DNA from: Anastrepha obliqua
Taxonomy: Eukaryota; Arthropoda; Insecta; Diptera; Tephritidae
Length of the DNA stretch: 64,000 bases
NCBI RefSeq assembly: GCF_027943255.1
Contig: NC_072893.1
Coordinates: 61,288,001 to 61,352,000, forward strand
Direction of reading: 5' to 3'
The notes beneath the pieces were generated by a model. It worked only from the letters and a program-made list of their open reading frames with translations, was not told the origin of the DNA and made no database searches. A program made the translations under genes and the position numbers. Shown one piece after another: positions 23,471 through 33,944 of the stretch. Positions within the stretch are counted from its first letter, which is position 1; each line of letters starts with the position of its first letter.

Positions 23471-24720
23471 TTTTTCCATCTTAGCGAAAATCACGAAACA
23501 CGTCTTGCCGACTGAGAAACTCTCATAACCCATCCAAAGGGCTGTGCACTATGAAGGAGCCCCTAGGCAATGTAATTCTCGCGGCTATTTTGTAATATTA
23601 AAAAAAATGTCATTGAGTATACAAATTTTCAAATAAATTTTCACTAGATTCTCCAAAAGCATTTCTCCTGTAACTTCACATTCCTGTGCTCATTGTTTGA
23701 TTACAAAATTGAATGAGTATTTAAACACTTATTGCTACACTTCCAGTTTTTCCATAGTCCATACACAGTTCTACAACTTCTTAACCGCCCTATTATCATT
23801 TTCTACTAACAATACTATCCATGTTACTATTTAGTCACACCTCAGCGGCAGTTCACGTACGATAAGTAGAGTTTTCATTACAAATTTTACATTCACTTGC
23901 CAACTAACATACATCGCTACTCCTATACTCGTACAGTTATTTTGGCTGTCTTTTCCCAAGGAAGCCTCGCAGCTGTTTTTTGCTCACTTCTAATTACTAG
24001 CGCTCTCATGTGGTGTATTTGTGCTCTTATGTTGGTTGGCTGTTTGCAGTAATTTCGTTCGAACATGTTTTCACATCTTCACCTTTATTGTGCTTCTTAT
24101 CAAGTTTTAAGGTGTTTGAGCGAGTGTTCAATTTTGCAGCCTTTAATGGAGTCCACGCAGAAAATTATATTGGTTCTGAGCTAATATTCCTACATTGCAT
24201 TTGAAACTCTTGGCAGTGCGCTGTGCTGCTTACAGATTTTTTTGTTTGGTTTTGGATGTATTAGTTTCACTTACATTGGTAGGCACGATGGTCGCGATAT
24301 CACCAGTTTTGAAACTTCTCAGGAGTTTCGAAACAGCTTTTTGAAGGTTCAAATACAATTGAATTTTTTAGACATTTGCGAAAAGTGTTGCTACTCTCGA
24401 TGCGAGTATTGACATGAGTCTTCGGTTGGTGACACACACCGCGAAGGCAAACATTCCCAGTCACACCCAAAAAATAGTCTTTGGTCACCACAACTCAGTA
24501 GTGAGTTGACTACTGATGCTATATGGACGATAATAGCACAGCGAAATTTTGGTTAGCTTAGACTAATTAAAAATTTGTTTCATAAATCTCTATATAGGTT
24601 ATACTAACACATAACTGAATAATCGAAACTTTATATAAGAAGGAAAATGCGTTACACTGTCAACAAAAATAACTACCCAAAATAAATGCAAATTTTGAGG
24701 GACCTAAGCTTGCACTTTAG
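23471..24720. other. Gene-free stretch
   Basis: No supported gene, TIR or LINE tail. Several small frames on both strands have no motif. Confidence 0.45.
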
Positions 24721-24723
24721 TGT

Positions 24724-25850
24724 AACACATGGTCTGGAAAGTCTCGAGCCTAACAAAGAAAACACATTTTTTTCTTCAAAACTAACTTTATTCATTATCG
24801 TAATTTCCATCAGGAACAACGCAATCATTCCAGCGCCGCTCTAACATTTCAATACTACTTTTGTAGAACACTTTATCTTTTGTCTCAAAAGAGGCCTCAG
24901 TTTCAGCGATAACCTCTTCATTCGAGAGAAATTTCTTAGGTTAGGTTTGGTTGAAGCGGTTCTCCACTGTAGGACACACTCAAGCTCATGGCTCATTGTG
25001 ATGCCGCATGGGGAACTTGCCCTTATCCCTCTTAAAATCAATTCATTAACGGATTGTCTACCCAAATGGCGAGTCTGCATCTGGATAGAGCAGGTCAGTG
25101 ACACAGAAGGTGCGGGATCGTCTCTACCTCTTCCTTTTCTAGACAACTTCTGAAGAAATTATGTGTTTGCACACCTATTCTCTGGGCGTGCCTACCGATT
25201 AGGTATGCTCATCTCTTCTTAGTAGAAGTTCCGTGCTTTTAGCCTTGAGAGTCGGCCAAAGCTGTCGGGCGATTTTGCAACGCCGAACGGTGGAATTGGC
25301 CATCCAATCATCATATGGAGCTTCCCTCTTAGTTCGTGGTGAGTTAACCCACATGATATGGGGGGTTAAATCACAACTTAAGCCTTATCCTCGCAGCAAG
25401 GAGACCAACATGATGAGGAGAAATTTCGGTGCGTTTTTGTCAACAGTGAGCAGACGCGGCACCCACTTTGAACAGAGCCTTCTCATAATCAAATGCTCAT
25501 GCAATATGAAGCCAACACTTCTTTCGATATCTTGACGATATCAGCTAACTCACGCAACTTCACATTTCGAACATTCAAAACGATTTAGTGGATTTTTTTT
25601 ACGTTTTCTGGTGTTAGCACCTCATTTGGACGTCCATTTCGTTGTGCAGCATCGATGCCTCTACGACCACGTTTGAAGTCAGCAAACCATCGTATTATTG
25701 TTGTTTCTGATGGACCCCATAACACTTTTCAACCCATTGCTTTGCTTGAACGGTATTTTTTACTATCAAAAAGCAGTGTAAAATTATATCACAAAATTTT
25801 GTTTGATCCATCCTTTTAGAACAAAAAATCACGTATGTATATATTAATGA
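24724..25850 (-). pseudogene. Mariner relic, internally deleted, then split by a LINE
   Basis: Minus strand. The right part (25418-25790) encodes I-I-R-W-F-A-D-F-K-R-G-R, G-R-P-N-E-V, K-L-R-E-L-A-D-I-V-K-I-S-K-E and C-S-K-W-V-P-R-L-L-T-V-D-K-N, i.e. both DNA-binding helices. The left part (24780-24935) encodes L-S-N-E-E-V-I-A-E-T-E and F-Y-K-S-S-I-E-M-L-E-R-R-W-N-D-C-V, the C-terminus. If the inserted LINE and one TSD are removed, the K-F-L of the first part runs straight into S-N-E-E-V, so the catalytic core had been deleted before the LINE arrived. TIRs could not be defined. Confidence 0.8.
24936..25417 (-). mobile_element. 5'-truncated LINE insertion with 10-bp TSD
   Basis: A 482-bp minus-strand LINE 3' fragment lies between two copies of GAGAAATTTC (24926-24935 and 25418-25427). 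Its tail reads CCTAACCTAA on the minus strand. The body near 24960-25030 nearly matches the LINE tail at 8976-9060, for example AAGTTCCCCA and GGCATCACAATG. Upstream parts encode a C-terminal region with L-T-C-S-I-Q-M-Q-T-like sequence. The clean duplication and the family tail are hallmarks of target-primed reverse transcription. Confidence 0.85.
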
Positions 25851-27395
25851 ATACAATATCATGAAATTTTATCACATGTCTTTTTAAGGTTAGTACGAAC
25901 TGAAAAACGGTGAATGCAATAAAACTCCTTAGCCTGTATTTTTTCAGAAATTTTTTATTAAAAAGTTTGAAATTTAGATGAGAATTTTTTTGACTTAAAA
26001 GTTAAATTTTCAGAGGTTTCCAAAATATTCTTTTGAAACAAGACACTGGGATTAATTTTTTGAACATTTGTGAAGGGAAATTAGAAGTGGAAATTAAATG
26101 GTATCTATCTGTAAATGTTTTATATCGAATTTACGGAAACGTGCATTTTTCCAATTTTTTATTTACTCGCTGGCGAAGCGGATGAATATTAAATAAAAAC
26201 AAGTAAGGAAATAAATCTCAATTTTTTTGGTCACAGAAAAAATTTTGAAGGTATCACCAACACATGTTTTTTTTGTTTTAAACTATCCTAATATATGTTG
26301 GTAGATCGAGTATGTCCGATACAGGGATTTCCAGAGCTATAAAAAATTAACAAAAATTTAAATATTTTGCCATTCGAAGAATCGAAATTCTGGTGTTTCA
26401 AATGTTACCCCTAACGTCTAATGTGATAACTTCAACTGTACGAACCAGGTTAGGTTATACAAACTACATGTAGAATACCTCTTAACACATTCTTGACCGC
26501 CAGTTTTAAACTAATTTATCTAATGTCACCGGCTATTATTTCTTAATTCAAAGTGGAAGTGAAATATAAATTTATTTATACATAATGAATTAACACATAT
26601 TAACATGGACATATTTTTTATATAACTTTTAATAGAAATAGCTAGTGCAAGTACACGAGTTAGCTCGTGATCGGTTAACAAGAAAACACGATCTATCTCG
26701 TGACCGATCAACATCTTGCTAATAAGATCCTTGTATGTTTTTAAGTCACCTCGACATTTTGCAAATCTAATCAGCCCTTCCATCAATGCTGTCCATACTC
26801 TCTGTAGAGTGCATTCCTACAGGTGCAGGAAGTTAAACCATAAGAGTTCTCTGGGGATTTATATGAATATCGAGTGCTTGTCAAAATGAACACTACTCTT
26901 TGCCGATGTTAGCGTACTGCTAAAAGTTTGAACGTTTGAATGAAATTTCTCAGGTACTGCCTCAGCCATTTTTTTACGTACTTACCTCCTTCAACTTCAT
27001 GCGCCCAGATAAGTCAGCTGAAAGCTTTAATGAAACAAATTTCTCGAGTAAAGTCCCCTTTTTTGCGCACTTGTCTCCTTCCTTTGTGGGTGTTGTAGGG
27101 GCCTTCGGGTTGTGGAGTTATTTGTTACTAATATAAATCTTGTGCGTACACTCATGACCTGCCATGTAAATTGCAGCTGCAAATTGAAAAGCAGTACAGT
27201 GGTCTGGAAGCCGGGAGATTGGAATTACTTTATCGTTTTCTCTTTCTCAGTTGCATTTGATGACGATAGTGGATTTCGCAGTGTTAGCTCAAGTTGACCC
27301 CCGTTCCGTTCTAGATAGAGATATATTCGTATAGCTCGTGGTATCAAGTTTAGCAATAGAGGTCCCTAAGAAAGAGAGATGCAGAGAATAAACGT
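25851..27395. other. Gene-free AT-rich stretch
   Basis: No supported gene. A short repeated phrase, CTCGTGATCGGTTAAC and CTCGTGACCGATCAAC, lies at about 26664-26716. An isolated GGTTAGGTTA lies near 26448. Nothing else was recognised. Confidence 0.45.
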
Positions 27396-27941
27396 TTATG
27401 CTGAAAACAGTCACCGACGTATCGAAGTCCTTTACCGCAGCCCCTAGAGAGCACAAAATTGAGCAAAACTCATCCCGTAGAGAACAACTGCGTTTTTTTA
27501 GTTACATACTTACATAATACATCGGTGTCTACACAATGTTGCCATTGATATTTTTGCTTACCTACTTTTCCACACATCCGCGTTATCAGTTACAATTTTT
27601 CATTGTTTAATAAACCAAAGCCAAAAACCAGCAAAATGCAAATAGTTCATTTATCTATAATTAACATTATTCAACATTGTTTTTAAGTTATTTTAACAAA
27701 AATTAAACTTTTTCCAAGTTTATTTTGTAAATGATTTCGAAATGTACTGTTTGGCAACACTGTGTGGTGAGAGAGAAATCAGCTGACACGATTCTACGGA
27801 ATTTTCCAAAATTCTACGATAAAATCTACGATACTACGATACGGAAGGGAAGTAATTTTTCATTTATATGGGGCTCTCATTAGTTTGATCGTAACAGCTG
27901 ACAGGGGACTGCGTTTACGTCGGTGACTGTTTGCAGCATAA
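27396..27941. mobile_element. MITE-like element with ~26-bp TIRs
   Basis: The ends are inverted copies: TTATGCTGAAAACAGTCACC near 27396 and its complement near 27941 (TTATGCTGCAAACAGTCACC), continuing for about 26 bp with one mismatch. The 546-bp interior is AT-rich and non-coding. No clear target duplication was found, so the exact borders and the superfamily are open. Confidence 0.65.
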
Positions 27942-28836
27942 GGCTCCGTCGTGTAAAACCCACCGGTTACTTATATTGATAGGAAATGAAATATGAGGTA
28001 CTAATGGTTACGAATCAACCCGTTTTGCACCAGTTTAGTACTAACGCATTTCGGCATGGAGTGAAACAAAATTTTCTTAGTGGGTGTGTGTTTACATTCC
28101 TGCAAGCCGGTGTGCGTGTAGATACGCTTTTATTTACTCTTACCTTTCGCATGTGTGTGAGTGTACTGTTTTTTACACTTTTCTAATAGCTCTTCATCAT
28201 GCTAACCTCTCACCCGGAATGGCAGCAAATAGTGTTGTTTACTTTGTAACTTTCTCACAGCATTTTACGCTTGTCAAGCGAACCGAAAATCGTTGGTGAA
28301 ATTCATTTAATGTGTTTACACTCGAACATCGCATCATTAATTTGTTTTTCGTCATTTCATCGTCGCTGTCTTCGTCTGGTCTATTTATTCTTATAATTCA
28401 TTTAATTTGCTTCAATTAATTATTCAAGTCGTGGGAAAATAATGAGCGACATGTTATTTACTTTGAAAATGTGCAAAAATATACAATTTAATATTTTAAT
28501 CTCAGCTCGAGGCAGGCGTATGCGTATGTATATAATTTCATTCAAAGCAGTTAAAATTTCAAAATATAATAAATTAATGAATTTTTGCTGAAGAAAAATT
28601 AAATTTATGAAATGACGTTAGTCCTTGTAGTTAAAGAAAAAAATGCTTTAGTTTAGTGCGCGGATCATCATTTTTAAGGCGGCTGAGAATTATTCCCATA
28701 TAAACGGCGCTCAACCTATTTGTGGATAAACGAAAGTATCATGGCATTTAAAAACCTTAAAGGTAGTCTTCAACCGAAATATCCTCTAAGTGAATAGGAT
28801 GAGTCCCTGCTTGCTTTGATAAAGAAGGAATAATCT
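27942..28836. other. Gene-free stretch
   Basis: Two small overlapping plus-strand frames (27986-28299) have no recognisable domain. No repeats of note. Confidence 0.45.
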
Positions 28837-29394
28837 TAAGGGGTAAGGTGTAGTCAGAGACCCGAAAAATTGAAAATTTTCAATAATTTTGCTTGCTAGT
28901 CAATAGCTTTATATTACAAAAATAAAAACATAGCATTGATACATCATGTTTCGACTTGACTTGGGAAAATTAAAAAAAAAAATTAATAATTGTAAAAGTT
29001 ATCGCTGTTTGTGTGCAGCCTGTTTCTCCAGAAGTCCCTTACGGTGATCATCACAAGTCCTTGGAGATTTATCTAAAATCAATCGGAAAAGAGAAATTAG
29101 TTTTCTTAATAGATAATCTTTTGCTTGAGCGAAGCTTTTTTTTTCAAAAGTAGCATTATGGAGGCTTTAGGAAATATTGTATGTTTTGGATTTTCGAGAA
29201 AGAAACCGTCAATTAATTGTTAAAAGTCGAAATTTTTATAAAACAAAAATCCTTCGATCAGGCACTAGTTTTTTATGTTTTTTTTAAAGCATTATACATT
29301 TTATTGAAATCTACCATAGGTGGGCACTTTGCAGTAACAGTAAAAATGCAGTAAATATAATATTTTACTGATATTGCAATTTAATTTTCATTAC

Positions 29395-29685
29395 CAGTAA
29401 ACTTTTACTGATTACTGAAAAAAATTTGCAGTAAAAATATTTTTTTACTGATTACTGAAAAAATTTGCAGTAAAAATATTTTTTTACTGATTACTGAAAA
29501 AAATTGCAGTAAAAATATTTTTTTACTGATTACTCAAAAAAATTTCAGTAAAAATATTTTTTTTACTGATTACTGAAAAAAATGGCAGTAAAAATATTTT
29601 TTTACTGATTACTGAAAAAAATTGCAGTAAAAATATTTTTACTGATTACTGAAAAAAATTGCAGTAAAAATACTGTTAATATAAT
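29395..29685 (+). repeat. Left array of ~40-bp subterminal repeats
   Basis: About seven units, each with TTTTTACTGATTACTGAAAA and GCAGTAAAAATA, lie in tandem. The right array carries the same unit in reverse complement. Such subterminal motifs in hAT elements are usually transposase binding sites; here that role is inference. Confidence 0.85.
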
Positions 29686-29699
29686 TTGATTTGCTATTA

Positions 29700-30576
29700 G
29701 CTATTAGCCTTTCTTAACACAAGCATTTCAAAATTTGCATCGCTGAGTTTTTGCCTTCCGTTCTACAGGTGCAGATGACGGTAATGGGGTATTGTATTTT
29801 AAAAATACGTTTTTAATAGCCTGATATTTATTTAGGCAACTTGTTGTTTCTTCTCGTTCGGCCAGGTATAAGAGCGTTTCTTGAAGATAATTTTCCGAGT
29901 CAGTGGAACCACATTGTATGCTAATATCTATTTAAGTAAATATATGCGTAAAACAAATATTTAATTGAAACCCAAGTGTAAAAAGTTTACCATTACTTCA
30001 TCCCCGAAGTCAAACAATGTTTTTTGAGGGGGTTGAGGTAGAATACGAGTTTTGGCATAGGCTACTTTTCCATACTTGACCACATAAGTGTTCAACATTT
30101 TTTTAACTTCCTGTTTGCGTTTTAGCTGTTTCTAAAAGAGCTTTCACAAATCGCAACTTAATGTCAGGGACAGAAATAGCGGCATTAACAGCATCCCAAG
30201 CGTCAGGCTGAATCAGGAAGTACTTTTCAAATCTTTTAAGCAAAGCTTCATGCATTTTTTTGCTACTTTCGGTTAAATACTTAAAACTTTTAGGCTCCAA
30301 ACGACGCATTTTTATTCTTAAGGACACTATAGTGGGTATGAAATAACCAAAATACATGGTCTTTTCACCCTGAAGGAAGTCGATTGCTTCTGCAATAGGT
30401 TTCATAAGCTTTGCGTATTCCTCTAAGTACTCAAGCTCACCACTGAGAATGGTAGGAATTTTTAAACGGAAACAGAATTCCGCTAAATTGGTTTTGTGCT
30501 CCAGTAACTTATTTACGGAATCATAAAGCGAGTTCCACCTTGTTATGCATGGAGTTATTAAATTCGCATTTATCAC
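29700..30576 (-). pseudogene. hAT transposase, C-terminal part
   Basis: The minus-strand frame 30103-30576 encodes the middle-to-late hAT region: I-T-R-W-N-S-L-Y-D-S-V (T-R-W-N-S is a hAT signature), L-E-Y-L-E-E-Y-A-K-L-M-K-P-I-A-E-A, Y-F-G-Y-F-I-P-T, and L-L-K-R-F-E-K-Y-F. After a frame change near 30110, the next part includes K-T-L-F-D-F-G, and further on, around 29760-29780, P-L-P-S-S-A-P-V-E-R, the conserved start of the hAT C-terminal dimerisation domain (normally ...S-S-A-P-V-E-R-L-F-S). The frame is lost after V-E-R. The N-terminal zinc finger and most of the RNase H-like fold are missing. Non-autonomous as it stands. Confidence 0.85.
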
Positions 30577-30839
30577 TCCATTAACTACTTCTGCAGATTT
30601 CGGTCTATTGCATTTATTCCAAAGTTGTGTGCATCTGTGCAGTAAGAAAATATGTAAATATAAAAAATTTCAATTAAATTGAAGGATTTTTTACCTTTGG
30701 AAAGAAAGAAAATAAGAGAAACCAAAAAAAAGAAAGAATTATTGAGTACATAAATGATTGAATTTCGTGATGAGAGTCTATTACATTTTGACTTCCCATA
30801 AACAGTAAATATTATACTGATAATGCAAATCAAATTATA

Positions 30840-31160
30840 TTATCAGTAATTTTACTGCAATTTTTTTCAGTAATCAGTAAAAAAAAATATTGTTACTGCT
30901 TTTTTTTCAGTAATCAGTAAAAAAATATTTTTACTGCAATTTTTTTCAGTAATCAGTAAAAAAATATTTTTACTGCAAATTTTTTTCAGTAATCAGTAAA
31001 AAAATATTTTTACTGCAAAATTTTTTCAGTAATCAGTAAAAAAATATTTTTACTGCAAAATTTTTTCAGTAATCAGTAAAAAAATATTTTTACTGAAATT
31101 TTTTTCAGTAATCAGTAAAAGTTTACTGGTAATGCAAATTAAACTTCATTACCAGTAAAA
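30840..31160 (-). repeat. Right array of ~40-bp subterminal repeats
   Basis: About seven units containing TTTTCAGTAATCAGTAAAAA, the reverse complement of the left array. Unit length varies slightly through different A and T run lengths. Confidence 0.85.
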
Positions 31161-31459
31161 TTTTACTGATTACTGCTATTTGTAATGCAGTAAGTTTATA
31201 ATGCAGGTGGGCACACCTATGAAATCTACCAAGCGGTTTTTAAGTTACAGTGATCACCAGTTAAATAAACATAGTTTTGAGAAAAACGCATTTAAAATTT
31301 TGCTATGGAGCTCCGGAGCGGCCTTTGTTGATTGTTGAATAACTCGAAAAGTATTTGATGGATTGACTTCAAATTTTCACAGAATATTTTTGAAAATGCA
31401 AAAAAAAAATTCCAATTTTTTGAAAATTCTGACTACCCATGTGTTTTTTTTAATCTTTG

Positions 31460-31860
31460 GGCCCATCCCAATCGACGAGGCTTGTCTCTTATACGGGAAT
31501 AAATGCAAATCAATGCGGATAATTCGTTGCAAAGTGGTCCGAGCAATGCTCAACTGCTGAGAACGGCGATTTTGGGATGTCCTCGGCGACGTCTCAACAC
31601 TGGCCCGTACAAGAGCAATATTCTCATCCGATCGCCTTGGTTGGTTTTGATTTGGCCTCTTTGGATTAGAAAGAGCATCATCAGTCGAAAACCTTTCGTA
31701 CAAATACTGAATGGTGTTCTTAGAAGGCGCACTTTTCACATTATTTAATTTTTTATACGCACGTTGAATTTTCATAATTGACTTCTTTTGTTGAATATCA
31801 ATTTCAACAATTTGTGAGCGCTCGCGTGGCGTGTGCTGCTCCATGGTAAACATTTGATTG
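31460..31860 (-). pseudogene. Tc1/mariner transposase N-terminal half
   Basis: Minus strand, with an ATG at 31844. The frame carries M-E-Q-H-T-P-R-E-R-S-Q-I-V-E, A-Y-K-K-L-N-N-V-K-S-A-P-S, T-I-Q-Y-L-Y-E-R-F, R-S-D-E-N-I-A-L-V-R-A-S-V and R-R-S-Q-Q-L-S-I-A-R-T-T-L-Q-R-I-I, i.e. two helix-turn-helix domains as in DD41D-type elements. It ends abruptly after D-L-H-L-F-P-Y-K (about 31495), so the whole catalytic domain is missing. Its left side abuts the broken end of the element at 28837-31439. Confidence 0.7.
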
Positions 31861-32623
31861 GACTGACGCTTCCAACGCGGTATGTCATTAAGTGATCTGA
31901 CATCTCTATCAAAAGATACAGGGTTGCCAGATGGGTCCGTCGAATATGGACAACCCGTATTCTGTCAAAGAAATAGTTGTTGCTGTTATGCTTCAAAAAA
32001 AGGTGTTTTTTCTCAATTTTTTTTCGAGGCGAAAAAAGCGACCTACAGGAATAATATTTTGCATTTATTTGAAGGCATGTTTGAAGAGTAATAAACAATT
32101 TTTTAACATAAATAAAAAAACAAAATGGCGGACATATGAGGGATCTCGCACAGCTTCTCGTTGCGCGATAGTACAACGGCGTGTACGATTGCGGTCGTAG
32201 TTTTCACCTGAAACACAAGAAAAAAATATTGTCTTATTCAGAAGGCTTTCCCGCAAATAATAGACTAATCTTGTATAAAAATATGGAAAAATGAACGCGC
32301 AATTAATTATTGAAAAAAAGTGCTTTTTTTCGCTATTTTTTTTTTCAAAAAAGGAGTTAAATAACATTAAAAAATGATTTTTTTTTGTATTTTGTTAATT
32401 AATTAGTTGCACATTTTAATTATCTTTATATAGATTATCGGCTTGAAAGGATAACTATCGTCGTTTTTTTTAATCTTACACGCCATTTTCAAAAACATGG
32501 TTTTGAGAAACGTGTGTCAAAGTTTTCAGAAGGTAGACAGTATACTCACACGAAGGACGGTACACAGGCCTGTAACTCCGAAATCAATTTGAATTCCGCT
32601 ATAAATTTTTGAGAGCATATATA
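31861..32623. other. Gene-free stretch left of the errantivirus
   Basis: Overlapping frames on both strands have no recognisable domain. AT-rich. The last bases, CATATATA, form the errantivirus target. Confidence 0.45.
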
Positions 32624-32924
32624 AGTTAACACATTAAACGTTGAAAACATATCATGTATCATATTGTGAACATATCACAAAGTTGCGTCTCACGGGTAAA
32701 CGACACCACACGCGCAAGACTAAAGCGCTGACCGTGCATTTCCCAAACTTACGAATTTTCCCAGCACATGCTGATGCAACGTGACCTGGCCAAATTCTAG
32801 TTGTAATATAGAAGTAAGAATATTTTGTAAATTTAGTTTTTAAGTGAACAATAAACAGAAAAGACGTGGACTCCTGTCCACGCAATATTTTTAAAAACTC
32901 AAATAAATAAATGAAAATTTAACT
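32624..32924 (+). repeat. 5' LTR of errantivirus
   Basis: A 301-bp direct repeat partner of 40393-40693. It contains an AATAAA at 32850-32855 followed by a perfect 7-bp stem, CGTGGAC/GTCCACG with a TCCT loop (32865-32882). Transcription start was not identified by a clear TATA box. The open frame on its minus strand is fortuitous and recurs in the other LTR. Confidence 0.95.
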
Positions 32925-32942
32925 GGCGCCCGAGCAGGGACC
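32924..32942 (+). other. Primer binding site, lysine-tRNA type
   Basis: TGGCGCCCGAGCAGGGACC begins with the last base of the 5' LTR. Its first 18 bases match the complement of the 3' end of a lysine tRNA except for one base (G for A at position 11). Minus-strand synthesis would start here. Confidence 0.85.
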
Positions 32943-33071
32943 GGTTTAAATTCCGCGAAAAGTGAAAAGTATTAAAACCGAAAATTAACACGAGTGAAAA
33001 GCTAGTAGTATACCGCGACGTTAAACCGAAAAATTACACGCAAAAAAACTAATAGTGACACGTTTAATTGG

Positions 33072-33305
33072 GTGAAATACACACACGTTGATTACGGCCA
33101 GCCACCTAAAAAGAAATTAGCTGCAGTGCCACCTTCAAAAACAAAAAGCGGAACCGGTCATCAGGAGCAGAGAACGAGGCCCCTAAGTAACTGCAGGACT
33201 GCAGAGGAAAAGGACGGCAGCGAATGCCAAGCCGCTCTGCCCGCACCACAGGACTCCCAACCAGAAAAGGAGATGCTGCTGACCCCGATTTTACTAATAT
33301 CGTAA
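33072..33305 (+). CDS. Leader open frame, possible 5' exon of env mRNA
   Basis: A 77-codon frame in the leader, lysine- and proline-rich (Q-P-P-K-K-K-L near the start), with no domain I recognise. A consensus splice donor, C|GTAAGT, sits at its very end (33302-33307). The acceptor TTCCAATTACAG at 38835-38846 would continue in the same phase into the env frame that starts at 38848. Errantiviruses make env from a spliced RNA, so this frame could supply the N-terminus of Env. It could equally be chance; coding use depends on RNA evidence. No hydrophobic signal peptide is visible in it. Confidence 0.4.
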   Translation: MKYTHVDYGQPPKKKLAAVPPSKTKSGTGHQEQRTRPLSNCRTAEEKDGSECQAALPAPQDSQPEKEMLLTPILLIS

Positions 33306-33307
33306 GT
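33302..33307 (+). promoter_or_regulatory. Candidate env splice donor
   Basis: GTAAGT, a consensus 5' splice site in the leader, at the end of the 77-codon frame. Confidence 0.5.
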
Positions 33308-33327
33308 TAAGATTATATACTAAGTAC

Positions 33328-33700
33328 TACAAAATAGGAAAAATATTAGAAACAAATATTTAAAAGAAGTGAAAAAATAAAAACTGCTTGTACAACCAAT
33401 AGTAAAGTAAAGTATTTCAAAATAGGAAAAATATTAGAAACAAATATTTAAAAGAAAGGAAAAGTGTTAAACAATTAAGAAAAATTTTTATTAAAAAAGA
33501 TGAAAAATAATTAAATTGACCTTTTTGAAAAAAGAGTTATAGTGGTTAAGTGAGGAAAATAAAATTTTACTAAATAATTCAACCTTTGAAATTAAGTTTT
33601 AAAAAAAAAAATAATATATATAAAGAAATTAATCGAAGCGATAACATATTTTGGAAAAAGAGTTATAGTGGTTAAGTGAGGAAAATAAAATTTTATTAAA
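33328..33700 (+). repeat. Two internal duplications in the leader
   Basis: A 39-bp block starting CAAAATAGGAAAAATATTAG occurs at 33330-33368 and 33418-33456. A second block of about 42 bp containing AGAGTTATAGTGGTTAAGTG occurs at 33528-33570 and 33654-33695. They lie between the primer site and gag and show no coding role. Packaging or insulator function is conceivable but unproven. Confidence 0.85.
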
Positions 33701-33944
33701 AAAATATAACATACTGTAAAACCATAACAAAACAAAGTTGAGGCACTTAAGAGATCCTCAAACCTATAACATAACCCTAATTCCGCGAATCCTTATACGG
33801 ACCCTCCGGAGTACAAAGGGCCCTCTTCCCAGAAGAGGTTACATAAATACCAAATAATAACAAAACCTATTGAATAATTTCTAGGATTTAAACAATCAAG
33901 AAAATTTTATATAGGAAAAAATAATAAAAATTAGAAATTTAAAA

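Larger units (their letters stand above)
29315..31221 (-). mobile_element. hAT element with subterminal inverted tandem arrays
   Basis: The 1,907-bp element is flanked by AAATCTAC at 29307-29314 and 31222-31229, an exact 8-bp duplication. The empty site is confirmed by the sister sequence near 53710, which has a single AAATCTAC followed by CAAG. The terminal inverted repeat is short, CATAGGTG. Inside each end lies an array of about seven ~40-bp units in opposite orientation (29395-29685 and 30840-31160). It encodes a truncated transposase on the minus strand. Confidence 0.92.
28837..31439. mobile_element. Non-autonomous copy of the GGGGTTAGGGG transposon, split by a hAT
   Basis: The left arm (28837-29314) and right arm (31222-31439) match the two non-coding ends of the element at 53232-56215. 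The left end reads TAAGGGGTAAGGTGTAGTCA and is preceded by T, giving TTAA. The right arm ends at TCTGACTACCC, then matching stops, so its outermost bases are lost. The coding part is absent: the junction falls near 31302, between TTTTGCTATGG and GCTCCGGAG, which in the full copy are about 2.3 kb apart. A hAT element (29315-31221) later landed inside. The rest of the interior matches closely enough to align by eye. Confidence 0.85.

Noticed and set aside
29395..29685. Regular ~40-bp repeats resembling a CRISPR array
   Set aside because: Units are contiguous with no unique spacers, occur inverted at the other end of a hAT element, and the genome is animal.
32652..32885. 77-codon minus-strand frame, found again at 40421-40654
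   Set aside because: It lies inside the LTR and recurs only because the LTRs are duplicates; no domain is visible.
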